From: Sabulitectum sp036743055 | GTDB lineage: Bacteria; Fermentibacterota; Fermentibacteria; Fermentibacterales; JCC-6 | Direction of reading: 5' to 3' | NCBI GenBank assembly: GCA_036743055.1 | Contig: DAINQE010000012.1 | Location: 1-55,294, forward strand | Length of the DNA stretch: 55,294 bases | In this document: positions 1-8,581 of the stretch, in pieces | Layout: the number at the start of each line of letters is the position of its first letter | Numbering within the stretch: position 1 is the stretch's first letter | Position numbers and translations under genes: made by a program | The notes under the pieces: generated by a model | What the model was told of the DNA's origin: nothing | Database searches by the model: none | The model's input: only the letters and a program-made list of their open reading frames with translations

Positions 1-888
1 GTGGTGTGGTTCAACGGCCTTTCAGCTACCATCGACGCTTACTACACAGAAGCGGATTCACTTGTCACAGGAGCTTGGTACACCGGTTCCTCGCCCAACC
101 ACATGGTTTCCATCGGCGGCGGCAGGTTCGCCGTGCTCAGCTCGCTGGATGCCGAACTCAGAGTGACTGGAACGGCGGAAACGGGTTCGTGGGAGACCAC
201 GGCGCTGCTGCCCCAGGGAACGAATCCCTACTCGATGGCGGTATCCGGTGATACTGCCTGGGTTTCGCTCCTTCTGGCGGACAGCGTGGTGAGGGTCAGC
301 CTTACCACGGGAGAAGTGTCCGGAGGCTTCTCCACCAGGAACAATCCCAGCGGGATCGCCTGCAGCGGCGATCTTGTTTTCGTGAGCTACTCCAACTGGC
401 CGGAAACCTCATCTCCTGGTGGTGTCTCCGTTTTTCGGAGCGACACAGGCGAGGAGACCCGCTGGCTCAACACCGGGGTGAACACCCACTGGCTGGCCAT
501 GCAGCCTTCGGGAAACCTTCACTGCTACTCGACCACCTATCAGAACGACGGCGCCATAACTGTGTTGAACGCCCAGCCGCCCTACTTGGAGATATCTTCC
601 TTCATGTGCGGCGGAGCGCCGGGGGAAGCTGTCTTGGCTAACGGAAGCTTCATTTCACCTGACGGATGGGGGGAAGGAGGTCTCATCGTCTACGATGAGG
701 CGGGGAACTGGGAAAGGATCGAGCTGGATACGGCCTGCGTCGGCCTTGCCTTCCACGGAGGGAAGATCTACGCCACATCCTTCGGCGAGAACAGGGTGTA
801 CGTTCTGGATCCTGAGACCTTCGAAACCACCCTCTGGATGCAGTCCGGCGGGGAGGGCCCCCAGGGGATCGTTGCAGTGGATCCCTGA
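1..888 (+). CDS. YncE-like beta-propeller protein, 5' end cut by the window edge
   Basis: The reading frame is open from the first base to a TGA at 886-888, giving at least 295 residues. The protein is a run of blade-like repeats, for example SIGGGRFAVLSSLDAELRV, SGDTAWVSLLLADSVVRVS and GGKIYATSFGENRVYVLDP. This is the pattern of YVTN/NHL-type beta-propellers, each strand set ending in a small hydrophobic-Asp-Pro turn. No signal peptide is visible because the true N-terminus probably lies upstream; the GTG at base 1 need not be the start. Such proteins are usually exported and bind ligands or partners. I cannot name the substrate. The next gene begins 51 bases downstream on the same strand. 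The propeller fold is fairly sure, the function unknown. Confidence 0.6.
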   Translation: MVWFNGLSATIDAYYTEADSLVTGAWYTGSSPNHMVSIGGGRFAVLSSLDAELRVTGTAETGSWETTALLPQGTNPYSMAVSGDTAWVSLLLADSVVRVSLTTGEVSGGFSTRNNPSGIACSGDLVFVSYSNWPETSSPGGVSVFRSDTGEETRWLNTGVNTHWLAMQPSGNLHCYSTTYQNDGAITVLNAQPPYLEISSFMCGGAPGEAVLANGSFISPDGWGEGGLIVYDEAGNWERIELDTACVGLAFHGGKIYATSFGENRVYVLDPETFETTLWMQSGGEGPQGIVAVDP

Positions 889-939
889 GTGAGACTATCT
901 TACTCCGGCAGAACCACAGATCCCTGAAGGGGAATCCAT

Positions 940-3300
940 ATGAAAAACACAAAGTGCGACATGCACGTGCATTCCGAGGCATCCCGCCAGTCGGCAAGAT
1001 GGATACTGAGAACACTGAAGGCCCCTGAGAGCTTCACCCCTCCCGAGCTTATCTACGACCTGGCCAGGAAGAGGGGCATGGACCTGGTCACCATCACCGA
1101 TGTGAACACCCTGGAAGGCGCTGAGAAGATAGCGAAGCTCCCCGGGACCTTCCTCAGCGAGGAGGTGGCATCCCAGTTACCAGGCTCCAGGAAGCCGATT
1201 CACCTTCTTGTATACAACATCACAGGTGAACACCACGATGAGTTCATGAAGCTGAAGACCAATGTTTTCGATGTGATCGAGTACATGAACGACCGTGGAC
1301 TGGTGAATGCCCTCGCCCACCCGTTCTACTTCCCGGGGGAGGACCTGACCACAGCCGAGTGGACCGATCTCGTGCAAAGAGTCAGACTCGTCGAGGGCAG
1401 GAATGGGACCAGGGCAGCCTGGGAGAACCAGGCGGCGGCGGAGATGACCCGACGGATAAGGGGAGAGGGTTTCAGCGGCTTCACTGGTGGAAGCGATGAC
1501 CACTGCGGCCGGTTCTTCGGGCTTACATGGACCGAAGCGGAGTGCGACGGCACCCCCGAGGGTTTCCTGAACTCGGTATCCCGGGGCAGGGGAGTCCTCA
1601 AGGGCGACCACGGCAGCGCCGTTCGGTCATCCTATGCCGTCTACTCCATAGCATACTCCTTCTACCGCGACAGGCTTCTTTCGAAAAATGTTCCCAACGT
1701 CGCAACGATAGCCGCCGACAGGTTCCTGAGCCCCATATCCCAGCAGGGGTCAGAGGAACCCACCCTGTGGCACAAGGCCGACTTCCTCTTTCACCACATG
1801 CTCAAGAAGGCCAGGGGGAGCAGCCCTGACTTCGAGAGCTTCCTCGCCGACGAACTCATAGAGATAGGCAAGGACCTTAACCTCCGCAGGGGCAGCCCGG
1901 AGCTGGAGCGGGAAGGGATAGAGGAGAGAACCTTCGAGATACTTAACAAACTCACCAACAGCCTTCTGAGGAGGTCCGTGGAGCAGCTTGGCATCAGGTT
2001 CAGCCGTGGGCAGATCCTCGAGGGTTTCGAAGCCCTCACCGCCATGGTCCCCATACTCGCCCTGAACACTCCGTTTCCCATAGCCTACCTCGACCGGAGG
2101 CGGGGGAGGGACCACGTGAACAGGATCTGCGGGGAACTCGGCGCTGATTCCCCGGCGGCCAGGAACTCCGGCAGAAGGGTCTGGGTAACCGACACCATCG
2201 ACGACCTGAACGGTGTGTCCAGGACCATACAGAGGTTCGGCAGGCTTTCCGTGGAGGCCGGCCGGGAGCTGGCCATCCTGGCCTGCCAGGACAGGGCGGT
2301 CTCATTCCCTGGATGGGTGGTGAACTTCAAGCCCATAAAGGAGTTCGCAGTGCCGAACTATCCGTCGAAGAAACTCTCCGTACCGCCTTTCCTGGAAATG
2401 CTGAGGTTCTTTGAGGAGAACGATTTCGAGCTTGCCTACATCTCCACCCCCGGCCCGCTGGGAATGATTGCCCTGGGGGTGGCGAAACTGCTTGGGATCC
2501 CCACCATATCCATCTACCACACCGATTTCCCCAGGCACACCAACGAGATAATAGAGGACTCCAGGATGGCGGATATGATCAGCTCCGCCACCGGATGGTT
2601 CTATTCCCTCTCCGAGACCGTGATGGTACCCAGCAGGTTCTACATGGACGACCTGGAGCTTCTCGGGGTGGACAGGGGCAGAATGGAGATATTCCCCCGG
2701 GGCACCGACCACTCGAGCTTCTCTCCGGAGTGGCGCACCGAAGGCTATATGTCCCGGTTCGGGGGAAGCCCGGACACCCTTAAGCTTCTCTACACAGGCC
2801 GGATCTCCAGGGAGAAGGACCTTGACGTTCTGTCGGAAGCCTTCCTCAAGGTCAGGGCGAAGTTCCCGAAGGCTGAGCTTTTCCTGGCGGGGGACGGCCC
2901 CTACATGAGGGACCTGGGCAGCGAGATCCTGGGCAAGGGCGGCTTCTTCTGCGGGAACCTCTCCGGGGAAGAGTTCTCCAGGACCGTGGCCTCCTGCGAC
3001 ATCTTCGTCTTTCCCTCCACCACGGATACGTATGGGAACTCGGTCCTCGAAGCCCAGGCCGCCGGGCTTCCCTGCATAGTCACCGACTCCGGCGGTCCAC
3101 AGGAGATAATAGTACCGGGAAGGAGCGGCCTGGTGGTGAAGGGAAGGGACTCCCAGGAGCTGGCGGAAGCCATGCTGACGCTGCTTCAGAACGACGAACT
3201 CAGGGCATCCATGGCATCGGAAGCCAGGAAGAGGGGCCTTGAGCACGACTGGCACAGGGCGTTCAACACCATATGGGAAAAGGGAACGGAGCTTCTCTGA
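940..3300 (+). CDS. PHP-domain / family 4 glycosyltransferase fusion
   Basis: A 786-residue two-domain protein. Residues 5 to about 260 form a PHP metal-hydrolase domain: HVH at 9-11, TITD at 51-54, SEE near 73, ALAHP with His127, and GSDDH at 184-188. Residues about 365-786 form a GT-B glycosyltransferase of family GT4, with YTGRISREKDLD, AELFLAGDGPY and the donor-site stretch STTDTYGNSVLEAQAAGLP, whose Glu is typical. It probably transfers a sugar to a lipid or envelope acceptor in the cytoplasm; PHP domains hydrolyse phosphoesters. Where PHP proteins usually have TDH, this one has Asp-Val (Val55), so one metal ligand is missing. No signal peptide or membrane segment is seen. The ATG at 940 follows an AAGGGG ribosome site. 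The fusion is clear; the acceptor is unknown. Confidence 0.85.
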   Translation: MKNTKCDMHVHSEASRQSARWILRTLKAPESFTPPELIYDLARKRGMDLVTITDVNTLEGAEKIAKLPGTFLSEEVASQLPGSRKPIHLLVYNITGEHHDEFMKLKTNVFDVIEYMNDRGLVNALAHPFYFPGEDLTTAEWTDLVQRVRLVEGRNGTRAAWENQAAAEMTRRIRGEGFSGFTGGSDDHCGRFFGLTWTEAECDGTPEGFLNSVSRGRGVLKGDHGSAVRSSYAVYSIAYSFYRDRLLSKNVPNVATIAADRFLSPISQQGSEEPTLWHKADFLFHHMLKKARGSSPDFESFLADELIEIGKDLNLRRGSPELEREGIEERTFEILNKLTNSLLRRSVEQLGIRFSRGQILEGFEALTAMVPILALNTPFPIAYLDRRRGRDHVNRICGELGADSPAARNSGRRVWVTDTIDDLNGVSRTIQRFGRLSVEAGRELAILACQDRAVSFPGWVVNFKPIKEFAVPNYPSKKLSVPPFLEMLRFFEENDFELAYISTPGPLGMIALGVAKLLGIPTISIYHTDFPRHTNEIIEDSRMADMISSATGWFYSLSETVMVPSRFYMDDLELLGVDRGRMEIFPRGTDHSSFSPEWRTEGYMSRFGGSPDTLKLLYTGRISREKDLDVLSEAFLKVRAKFPKAELFLAGDGPYMRDLGSEILGKGGFFCGNLSGEEFSRTVASCDIFVFPSTTDTYGNSVLEAQAAGLPCIVTDSGGPQEIIVPGRSGLVVKGRDSQELAEAMLTLLQNDELRASMASEARKRGLEHDWHRAFNTIWEKGTELL

Positions 3301-3310
3301 CAGGGATTGC

Positions 3311-3387
3311 TGGTCGGGGCGACTGGATTTGAACCAGCGGCCCCCTGCTCCCAAAGCAGGTGCGCTACCGAACTGCGCCACGCCCCG
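3311..3387 (-). tRNA. tRNA-Pro(UGG)
   Basis: The minus strand folds into a complete cloverleaf of 77 nt with an encoded CCA. The acceptor stem is CGGGGCG/CGCCCCG with discriminator A. The anticodon arm is CCTGC-TTTGGGA-GCAGG, giving anticodon TGG, and the T arm is GCTGG-TTCAAAT-CCAGT. It reads proline CCN codons. It lies 10 bases beyond, and antisense to, the end of the glycosyltransferase gene. Confidence 0.97.
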
Positions 3388-3399
3388 ACCGCAGCTCCG

Positions 3400-3429
3400 A
3401 TTCTAAGCAATTTTCCGCTGACTGGCCAA
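3400..3429 (-). promoter_or_regulatory. possible sigma70-type promoter for tRNA-Pro
   Basis: On the minus strand TTGGCC and TAGAAT are separated by 18 bp, and the -10 box ends 12 bases before the mature tRNA 5' end. Spacing and distance fit a tRNA promoter, but the -35 match is only partial. The rest of 3388-3515 shows no other feature I can support. Confidence 0.35.
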
Positions 3430-3515
3430 TCTTGACCCGGGGAACCGGTTCCATGATAGTCGTGTATCCCCGTATATGATGGATTTTTGTATTTACTTCC
3501 CGAAAGGAAAACAAA

Positions 3516-5114
3516 GTGAAGTTTACCATTGCATTCCTCGCTGTCTTTGCTGTCATGTCCCTTGCGGACACCGGATGGCACTCGGTGATGGTTCCCGATG
3601 TCACCAGGCTCGACCTGCAGTTCTTCAACGAGAACGGCTACGACATCGAGGCGATCTTCGGAACGAAGGCCCGGCTCTATGTTAACGCCTCCCAGGAAAT
3701 CGAACTGAGGAACCTGGGCTACAGACCCTTTGCGGAAGAGGTGCCCGCGCCCCTTGTACCGTACCCCACCATAACCGAGGTCAACGACGCCATGTCCGCG
3801 GTGGTCTCCTCACACCCCGACATCGCCCGCATGGAGCAGATAGGAACCTCGGTGCAGGGCAGGCCCATCTACGCGGTGATCGTAAGCGACAACGTGAACC
3901 AGGACGAGGCCGAGCCGGAGATCCGCATCACAGGTAACATCCACGGCGACGAAAAGGGAGGCGGCATGTCAGTGCTGAACTTCCTTGAGGTTCTCACCGA
4001 CAACTATGGCACCAGCGACATGTGCACCTACGCCGTGGACAACTCAGAACTCTGGATAATCAGCATAGTGAACCCCGACGGCTACGTTCTCAATCGGAGG
4101 TACAATGCCAGCGGAATAGACCTGAACCGCGACTTCAGCTACATGAACCCTGATCCGTACTGGCAGGGCCCGGAAAGCGAAGCCATCAGGGACCTGACCA
4201 TGCAGGACTGGCCCGCCCAGAGCAACTATGTGAACCCCTTCGCCACAGGCCTCTCCTTCCACGGCGGGGCGGAGTGCGTGAACGCGGTGTGGAACTACAG
4301 CACCACCGCAACCATACAGGACCTGGAACTGGTCAACGAGCAGTCCTACGCCTACGCCCAGCATCCATCCATAACCTCCTACTACAGCCCCTGGATCGTC
4401 TATATACCCGGCGCTTCCTGGTATGCCACCGAGGGTGACGTGAACGACTGGTCCTACGGCGAGTGCGGAACGGTGGACTACACCATCGAGGTCTCCAACG
4501 TGAAGTCACCGGCGGACTGGCCGGGGGTGGCCGACGCCAACTACGATCCCATCCTTGAGTTCTGCGTAAGAAGCACCTACGGTGTCTACGGAACGGTGGA
4601 GGACGCCTCCGGCAACCCTCTGGACGCACTTATCGAAGTTGAGAAGGTGGACGGCACCGATTCCACGCCCCTGAGGTTCTGCCGCACCGATGTGATCGAC
4701 GGGGGATACTCCAAGGCCCTGGTACCGGGCACCTACAATGTGGTCGCAACGGTGAGCGGAATGGGATCGCTGGCCCAGAATAACATCACAGTGGGCTCCG
4801 AAGAGATGGTCCCGGTTAACTTCGTGTTCGGAACAGGCATAGCCGGCGGCACTTCGGTGGTTCCTTTCCTGCAGATCAGCGCCAGTCCCAATCCTGTGTC
4901 ATCCTCCTGCATCGTTTCACTTCCGGACACAGGGGTTGAAGGTTTGCTGGAAATTTATGATATTTCCGGCAGAACCGTGTATGAAGAGAACATAGCCGCC
5001 GGCGCCGCAACCCATTCAATCAACGCCGGTTCGGCTCTACCACCGGGAGTGTACCACGTAAGGTACGCTTCGAACGGGCTTTCCGCATCCACTCGAATGG
5101 TGGTTGCGGACTGA
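3516..5114 (+). CDS. secreted M14 zinc carboxypeptidase with type IX-like sorting domain
   Basis: A 532-residue exported metallopeptidase. A signal peptide covers roughly residues 1-17. The M14 catalytic domain follows, with zinc ligands in NIHGDE (His143, Glu146), the substrate-binding stretch GIDLNRDF, a later ligand in LSFHGGAE and the catalytic Glu region VDYTIEVSN. Next is a carboxypeptidase regulatory-like beta-sandwich (VYGTVEDASGNPLDALIEVE). The C-terminal 80 residues start ASPNPVSSSC and contain LEIYDISGRTV and LPPGVYHVR, the signature of type IX secretion sorting domains. It should be released or anchored outside the outer membrane and trim peptides from their C-terminus. The start is a GTG at 3516 after GAAAGGAAA. 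It lies 24 bases before rpmA. Confidence 0.9.
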   Translation: MKFTIAFLAVFAVMSLADTGWHSVMVPDVTRLDLQFFNENGYDIEAIFGTKARLYVNASQEIELRNLGYRPFAEEVPAPLVPYPTITEVNDAMSAVVSSHPDIARMEQIGTSVQGRPIYAVIVSDNVNQDEAEPEIRITGNIHGDEKGGGMSVLNFLEVLTDNYGTSDMCTYAVDNSELWIISIVNPDGYVLNRRYNASGIDLNRDFSYMNPDPYWQGPESEAIRDLTMQDWPAQSNYVNPFATGLSFHGGAECVNAVWNYSTTATIQDLELVNEQSYAYAQHPSITSYYSPWIVYIPGASWYATEGDVNDWSYGECGTVDYTIEVSNVKSPADWPGVADANYDPILEFCVRSTYGVYGTVEDASGNPLDALIEVEKVDGTDSTPLRFCRTDVIDGGYSKALVPGTYNVVATVSGMGSLAQNNITVGSEEMVPVNFVFGTGIAGGTSVVPFLQISASPNPVSSSCIVSLPDTGVEGLLEIYDISGRTVYEENIAAGAATHSINAGSALPPGVYHVRYASNGLSASTRMVVAD

Positions 5115-5138
5115 GACCGCAGGAAAGGCAAGAAGAGC

Positions 5139-5393
5139 ATGGCACATAAAAAATCATCGTCCAGCTCGAGGAACGGCAGGGACACCGCCGGAAGGCGCCT
5201 GGGAGTAAAGGCCCCTTCAGGCCAGTACGTCTCAGGGGGAACCATCATCCTTCGCCAGAGGGGCACCAGGATACACCCTGGCCTCAATGTGGGCAAGGGG
5301 GGGGACGATACCCTCTTCGCCAAGATCGAAGGAAGGGTGAAGTTCCACCGCATGGGAGCCAGAAGGGTAGCTTCCGTTATTCCCGAAGCCTAG
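5139..5393 (+). CDS. rpmA: 50S ribosomal protein L27
   Basis: 84 residues, the usual L27 size. The core is typical: NGRDTAGRRLGVK, SGQYVSGGTIILRQRGT, HPGLNVGKGGDDTLFA and GRVKFHR. L27 sits near the peptidyl-transferase centre of the large subunit. The N-terminal tail reads MAHKK followed by five serines, where most bacteria have a glycine-rich stretch; there is no cleavable N-terminal extension. L27 is usually encoded next to L21 and ObgE, but neither is here; it lies between the carboxypeptidase gene and hutI. The ATG at 5139 is preceded by AGGAAAGGCAAGAAG. Confidence 0.97.
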   Translation: MAHKKSSSSSRNGRDTAGRRLGVKAPSGQYVSGGTIILRQRGTRIHPGLNVGKGGDDTLFAKIEGRVKFHRMGARRVASVIPEA

Positions 5394-5398
5394 AGCAG

Positions 5399-6670
5399 TT
5401 GAGCGCAAGGGCTGACTTCGTTCTCAGGGGAATAGGCAGGCTACTCACCATGGACGGCCCTGCGGGGCCCAGGAAAGGTACGCTTGCCGGAAGCATCGGC
5501 GCCATAGAGGGGGCTGCGCTGGTCTGCAGCGGTGGTAAGGTCGTATGGGCCGGCCCCGAGAGCCTCCTCGAGAAGAACTGCCTCATCGATGACGATACGC
5601 TTGTAGAGGAAGCCGGGGGTGCGCTTGTCACCCCCGGCTTCGTTGATTCCCACACCCATCCTCTTTTTGGGAAGACCCGCCAGGAAGAGTTCGCCATGAG
5701 GGCCGCAGGGGCGGATTATGAGGAGATCGCAGCAGCAGGGGGAGGCATCCTCAACAGCGTGGCGGCCACCAGGGCAGCCTCCACCGACGCCATAAGGGCG
5801 AACCTCCAGCGCCATCTGGGGAACATGCTGGCCTCGGGTACCACCACCATAGAGGCCAAAAGCGGTTACGGCCTCGACCTGGAGACTGAACTCAGGTGTC
5901 TGGCCATCGCAGGGGAGGAAGCCGAAGTCTCTCCTGTCACCATCGTTCCCACATTCATGGGTGCCCACGCAGTACCGGTGGAATACAGGGGCGATCCCGA
6001 CGGATATATCGATTATCTGATCGAAACCGTGAACCCTGCGGTGAAGCAGCAGGGCATAGCCAGGTTCGTGGACATTTTCTGCGAGAAGGGCGCCTTTACC
6101 CCTGAACAGTCGGCAAGGTACCTGGCCGCATCCTCCAGGCAGGGATTCGAACTCCGTGTCCATGCCGACGAGTTCCACGACACCGGAGGGGCCAGGGTCG
6201 CCTTCGACGCCGGAGCCCGAAGCGCCGACCACCTCCTCTCCATCTCACCCGGTAACATCGCCGGCATCGCCGGCAGCGGTACTGTTGCCACCCTTCTTCC
6301 AGGAACGGCCCTCTTTCTCAACAAGCCCTTCCCACCGGGGAGAAAGCTCCTGGACGCAGGGGCCGCGGTGGCCATCGCCACCGATTTCAACCCGGGAAGC
6401 TGCTTCTGTGATTCCATGCCGCTCATCGTGAGCCTCGCCGTATGTCAGTGCGGTTTTACCGTGGAGGAAGCCCTGGTGTCAGCCACCGTAAACGGTGCTG
6501 CGGCCCTGGGTCTCCAGGGGGTCAAAGGGGGGCTTGCGCCGGGTTGTGATGCTGATATTGTTGTATGGGACTGCGACGACCACAGGACGATCCCCTACCA
6601 TCTGGGCAATCCGGATGTGAAGGTGGTGTACTGTGCCGGTGAAAGAGTATATAGTACGAATCACGGATAG
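5399..6670 (+). CDS. hutI: imidazolonepropionase
   Basis: 423 residues, close to the family norm. HutI hydrolyses 4-imidazolone-5-propanoate to N-formimino-L-glutamate, the third step of histidine breakdown, in the cytoplasm. Visible motifs of this amidohydrolase are VDSHTHPLFG (metal His85 and His87), TTIEAKSGYGLD, RVHADEF and AIATDFNPGS. The frame opens with a TTG at 5399, five bases after the rpmA stop. That start matches where relatives begin; the next ATG would delete the first beta-strands. No hutH, hutU or hutG is in the window, so either the pathway is dispersed or the enzyme acts on a related substrate. It is probably co-transcribed with rpmA and the TPR gene downstream. Confidence 0.93.
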   Translation: MSARADFVLRGIGRLLTMDGPAGPRKGTLAGSIGAIEGAALVCSGGKVVWAGPESLLEKNCLIDDDTLVEEAGGALVTPGFVDSHTHPLFGKTRQEEFAMRAAGADYEEIAAAGGGILNSVAATRAASTDAIRANLQRHLGNMLASGTTTIEAKSGYGLDLETELRCLAIAGEEAEVSPVTIVPTFMGAHAVPVEYRGDPDGYIDYLIETVNPAVKQQGIARFVDIFCEKGAFTPEQSARYLAASSRQGFELRVHADEFHDTGGARVAFDAGARSADHLLSISPGNIAGIAGSGTVATLLPGTALFLNKPFPPGRKLLDAGAAVAIATDFNPGSCFCDSMPLIVSLAVCQCGFTVEEALVSATVNGAAALGLQGVKGGLAPGCDADIVVWDCDDHRTIPYHLGNPDVKVVYCAGERVYSTNHG

Positions 6671-6691
6671 CAAAACGGAGGATCGCAGGTA

Positions 6692-8581
6692 ATGACCGAG
6701 AATGTCACCTCTCTCAAGAAAAAAGCTCACGATCTTGTCCAGAAGGGGAAGCACGACAGCGCCCTGAAGATATTCAACCTGGTCATAGAGCAGGATCCCA
6801 AGGATGCTTCGGTACACAACAAGATAGGTGACGTCCTTCTCAAGCTGAAAAGGGACGAGGAGGCCAGGCATCATTTCATCAGCTCCGCGCGGCTCTACTG
6901 CGAGGAAGGCCTCCACATGGTATCCACCTCCGTTTGCAGGAAGCTCCTCCGCTCCTTTCCACACGAGTCGGAGGCCCATCTCATAATGGGCGACTGCTTC
7001 ATGGAGCAGGACAAGCCCGACCAGGCCCGAAAGGAATATGTAAGTTATCTGAAGGCAAAGCCTTCGCTTGACCTTCCCGAAGTAGCCAGAACACTCCGTT
7101 CCCTCACCGAGCTTGATCCAGACAGCCCAAAGTGGGTGGTGAACCTGGCGAAGGTTGCCTACCGTCAGAAGAACGAGACATTCCTTGACTTCGCCGTTTC
7201 CGTAGCGCTGGAGAGGAATCTCAACGGTCATGAAAAGATGGCCGCCATGCTCCAGAAGCTCAGGAAGGAACTCCATCCCGAACCTGAACCCAAGCCCGCC
7301 CCGCCTCCCAGGAAAACCGAGAAGGCGCCTGCGGAGAAACCGGCTGCCAGGAAACCCGCTCCAGGGACAACCGATACCGAGGCCGTTCTTAAAAACCTGC
7401 ATTTCGACCAGGACGACCTGATACAGGGCGGCAATGAATCCAGCGAAGACCTCCTGGGAGACATAGACCAGGGCGACGAACCCGACTGGGAGGAAGACGA
7501 GATACAGGACCCCGGCCCGCAGAGGATAGGGGAATACTTCGTTGCCTGCGGAATGCTCAAGGCCGCCGACGTCCTCAAGGCCCTGGACAAGCAGGCCCTG
7601 GAGATGAAGGACTCGAGGCTGGGTGACGTTCTCGTGGCCATGAACCTGGTTTCCCTGCGTCAGGTGAGGGAAGCCCTCTCCAAGCAGGTGGCCGACATGC
7701 GGAACCGCCTCGAGCGCGATCCCGGCGACGCACTGGGCTTCATCGAAATGGCCAACCTCCTGCTTGATGTGGGGGACTTCTACGGTGCTGTGGGGGCTTA
7801 CCTCAGGGCTGCGGAGATATACAGAAGCGAAGAGCGGGACTACATGGTGTTCGAGCTCCTGGAAGGAGTCCTGGACATCTGCCCCGAATCCCTCTCCGCC
7901 GCCAAGGAAATAGTCCGCATCAGGCACACCATAGACAAAGAGGGGCAGGCCAGGGCCTTCTACCGCCTTGCGGTGGCCTACCTCCTCAACGACAGCCAGT
8001 ACGAGGCCATGGCCTCCCTTGAAGCCGCCATCGACGTATGTCCCGAGTACAGGGACGCCATGGAACTCATGAACGGTATCCTTCCCGAGGAGCACAGGGA
8101 AACAGGCATAACCGGCGTTGCAGACATACTCGACGACATCGACAACGTGAAAACCGACAGCTCCAAGAGCATCCTCGCCGACATAATCATGGAGTTCAAG
8201 ACCGGCGTGGAGGCCAGCATCTCCAAGGAAGACTTCGCCACCCACTTCGACCTTGGCATCGCCTACAGGGAGATGGGTCTACTCAGAGAAGCCATACAGG
8301 AGTTCGAAAAGGTCCTTGCAAGCCCCGACTACAGGATAAAGGCGAGGGAAATGCTCGGCCGCTGCACCTTCGACATGAGAAGGTACGACGAGGCAGAAGA
8401 CCATTTCCGCAAGGGTCTCGTGATAGCCAACACCGCCAACGACGAGAACGCGGTGGTGGGATTCCACGTGAACCTGGCCAGGGTGTACGACTTCACCGGA
8501 AGGACCGGGCACGCGGAGGCCGAGATGAGAATAGCCGAGGAGATGAACCCGGTAATAGCACGGGCTCTCCAGCTTGAGTAG
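6692..8581 (+). CDS. TPR protein with an internal MshEN/GspE-N-like domain
   Basis: 629 residues, no signal peptide. Residues about 1-200 are TPR-like helices (KKAHDLVQKGKHDSALKIF, AHLIMGDCFMEQDKPDQARK). A Pro/Lys/Ala linker near 190-230 and an acidic stretch near 245-270 follow. Residues about 275-335 (RIGEYFVACGMLKAADVL through GDVLVAMNLVSLRQVREALS) resemble the N-terminal domain of type II secretion/type IV pilus ATPases, a fold known in relatives to bind cyclic di-GMP. TPRs resume to the C-terminus. It is probably a cytoplasmic scaffold; the partner is unknown. The stop is followed at once by the DUF512 start. The domain order is seen; ligand binding is only inferred. Confidence 0.75.
   Translation: MTENVTSLKKKAHDLVQKGKHDSALKIFNLVIEQDPKDASVHNKIGDVLLKLKRDEEARHHFISSARLYCEEGLHMVSTSVCRKLLRSFPHESEAHLIMGDCFMEQDKPDQARKEYVSYLKAKPSLDLPEVARTLRSLTELDPDSPKWVVNLAKVAYRQKNETFLDFAVSVALERNLNGHEKMAAMLQKLRKELHPEPEPKPAPPPRKTEKAPAEKPAARKPAPGTTDTEAVLKNLHFDQDDLIQGGNESSEDLLGDIDQGDEPDWEEDEIQDPGPQRIGEYFVACGMLKAADVLKALDKQALEMKDSRLGDVLVAMNLVSLRQVREALSKQVADMRNRLERDPGDALGFIEMANLLLDVGDFYGAVGAYLRAAEIYRSEERDYMVFELLEGVLDICPESLSAAKEIVRIRHTIDKEGQARAFYRLAVAYLLNDSQYEAMASLEAAIDVCPEYRDAMELMNGILPEEHRETGITGVADILDDIDNVKTDSSKSILADIIMEFKTGVEASISKEDFATHFDLGIAYREMGLLREAIQEFEKVLASPDYRIKAREMLGRCTFDMRRYDEAEDHFRKGLVIANTANDENAVVGFHVNLARVYDFTGRTGHAEAEMRIAEEMNPVIARALQLE

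Noticed and set aside
6479..8245. A 588-codon open frame antisense to hutI and the TPR gene
   Set aside because: No recognisable domain or ribosome site; the plus strand has clear families.
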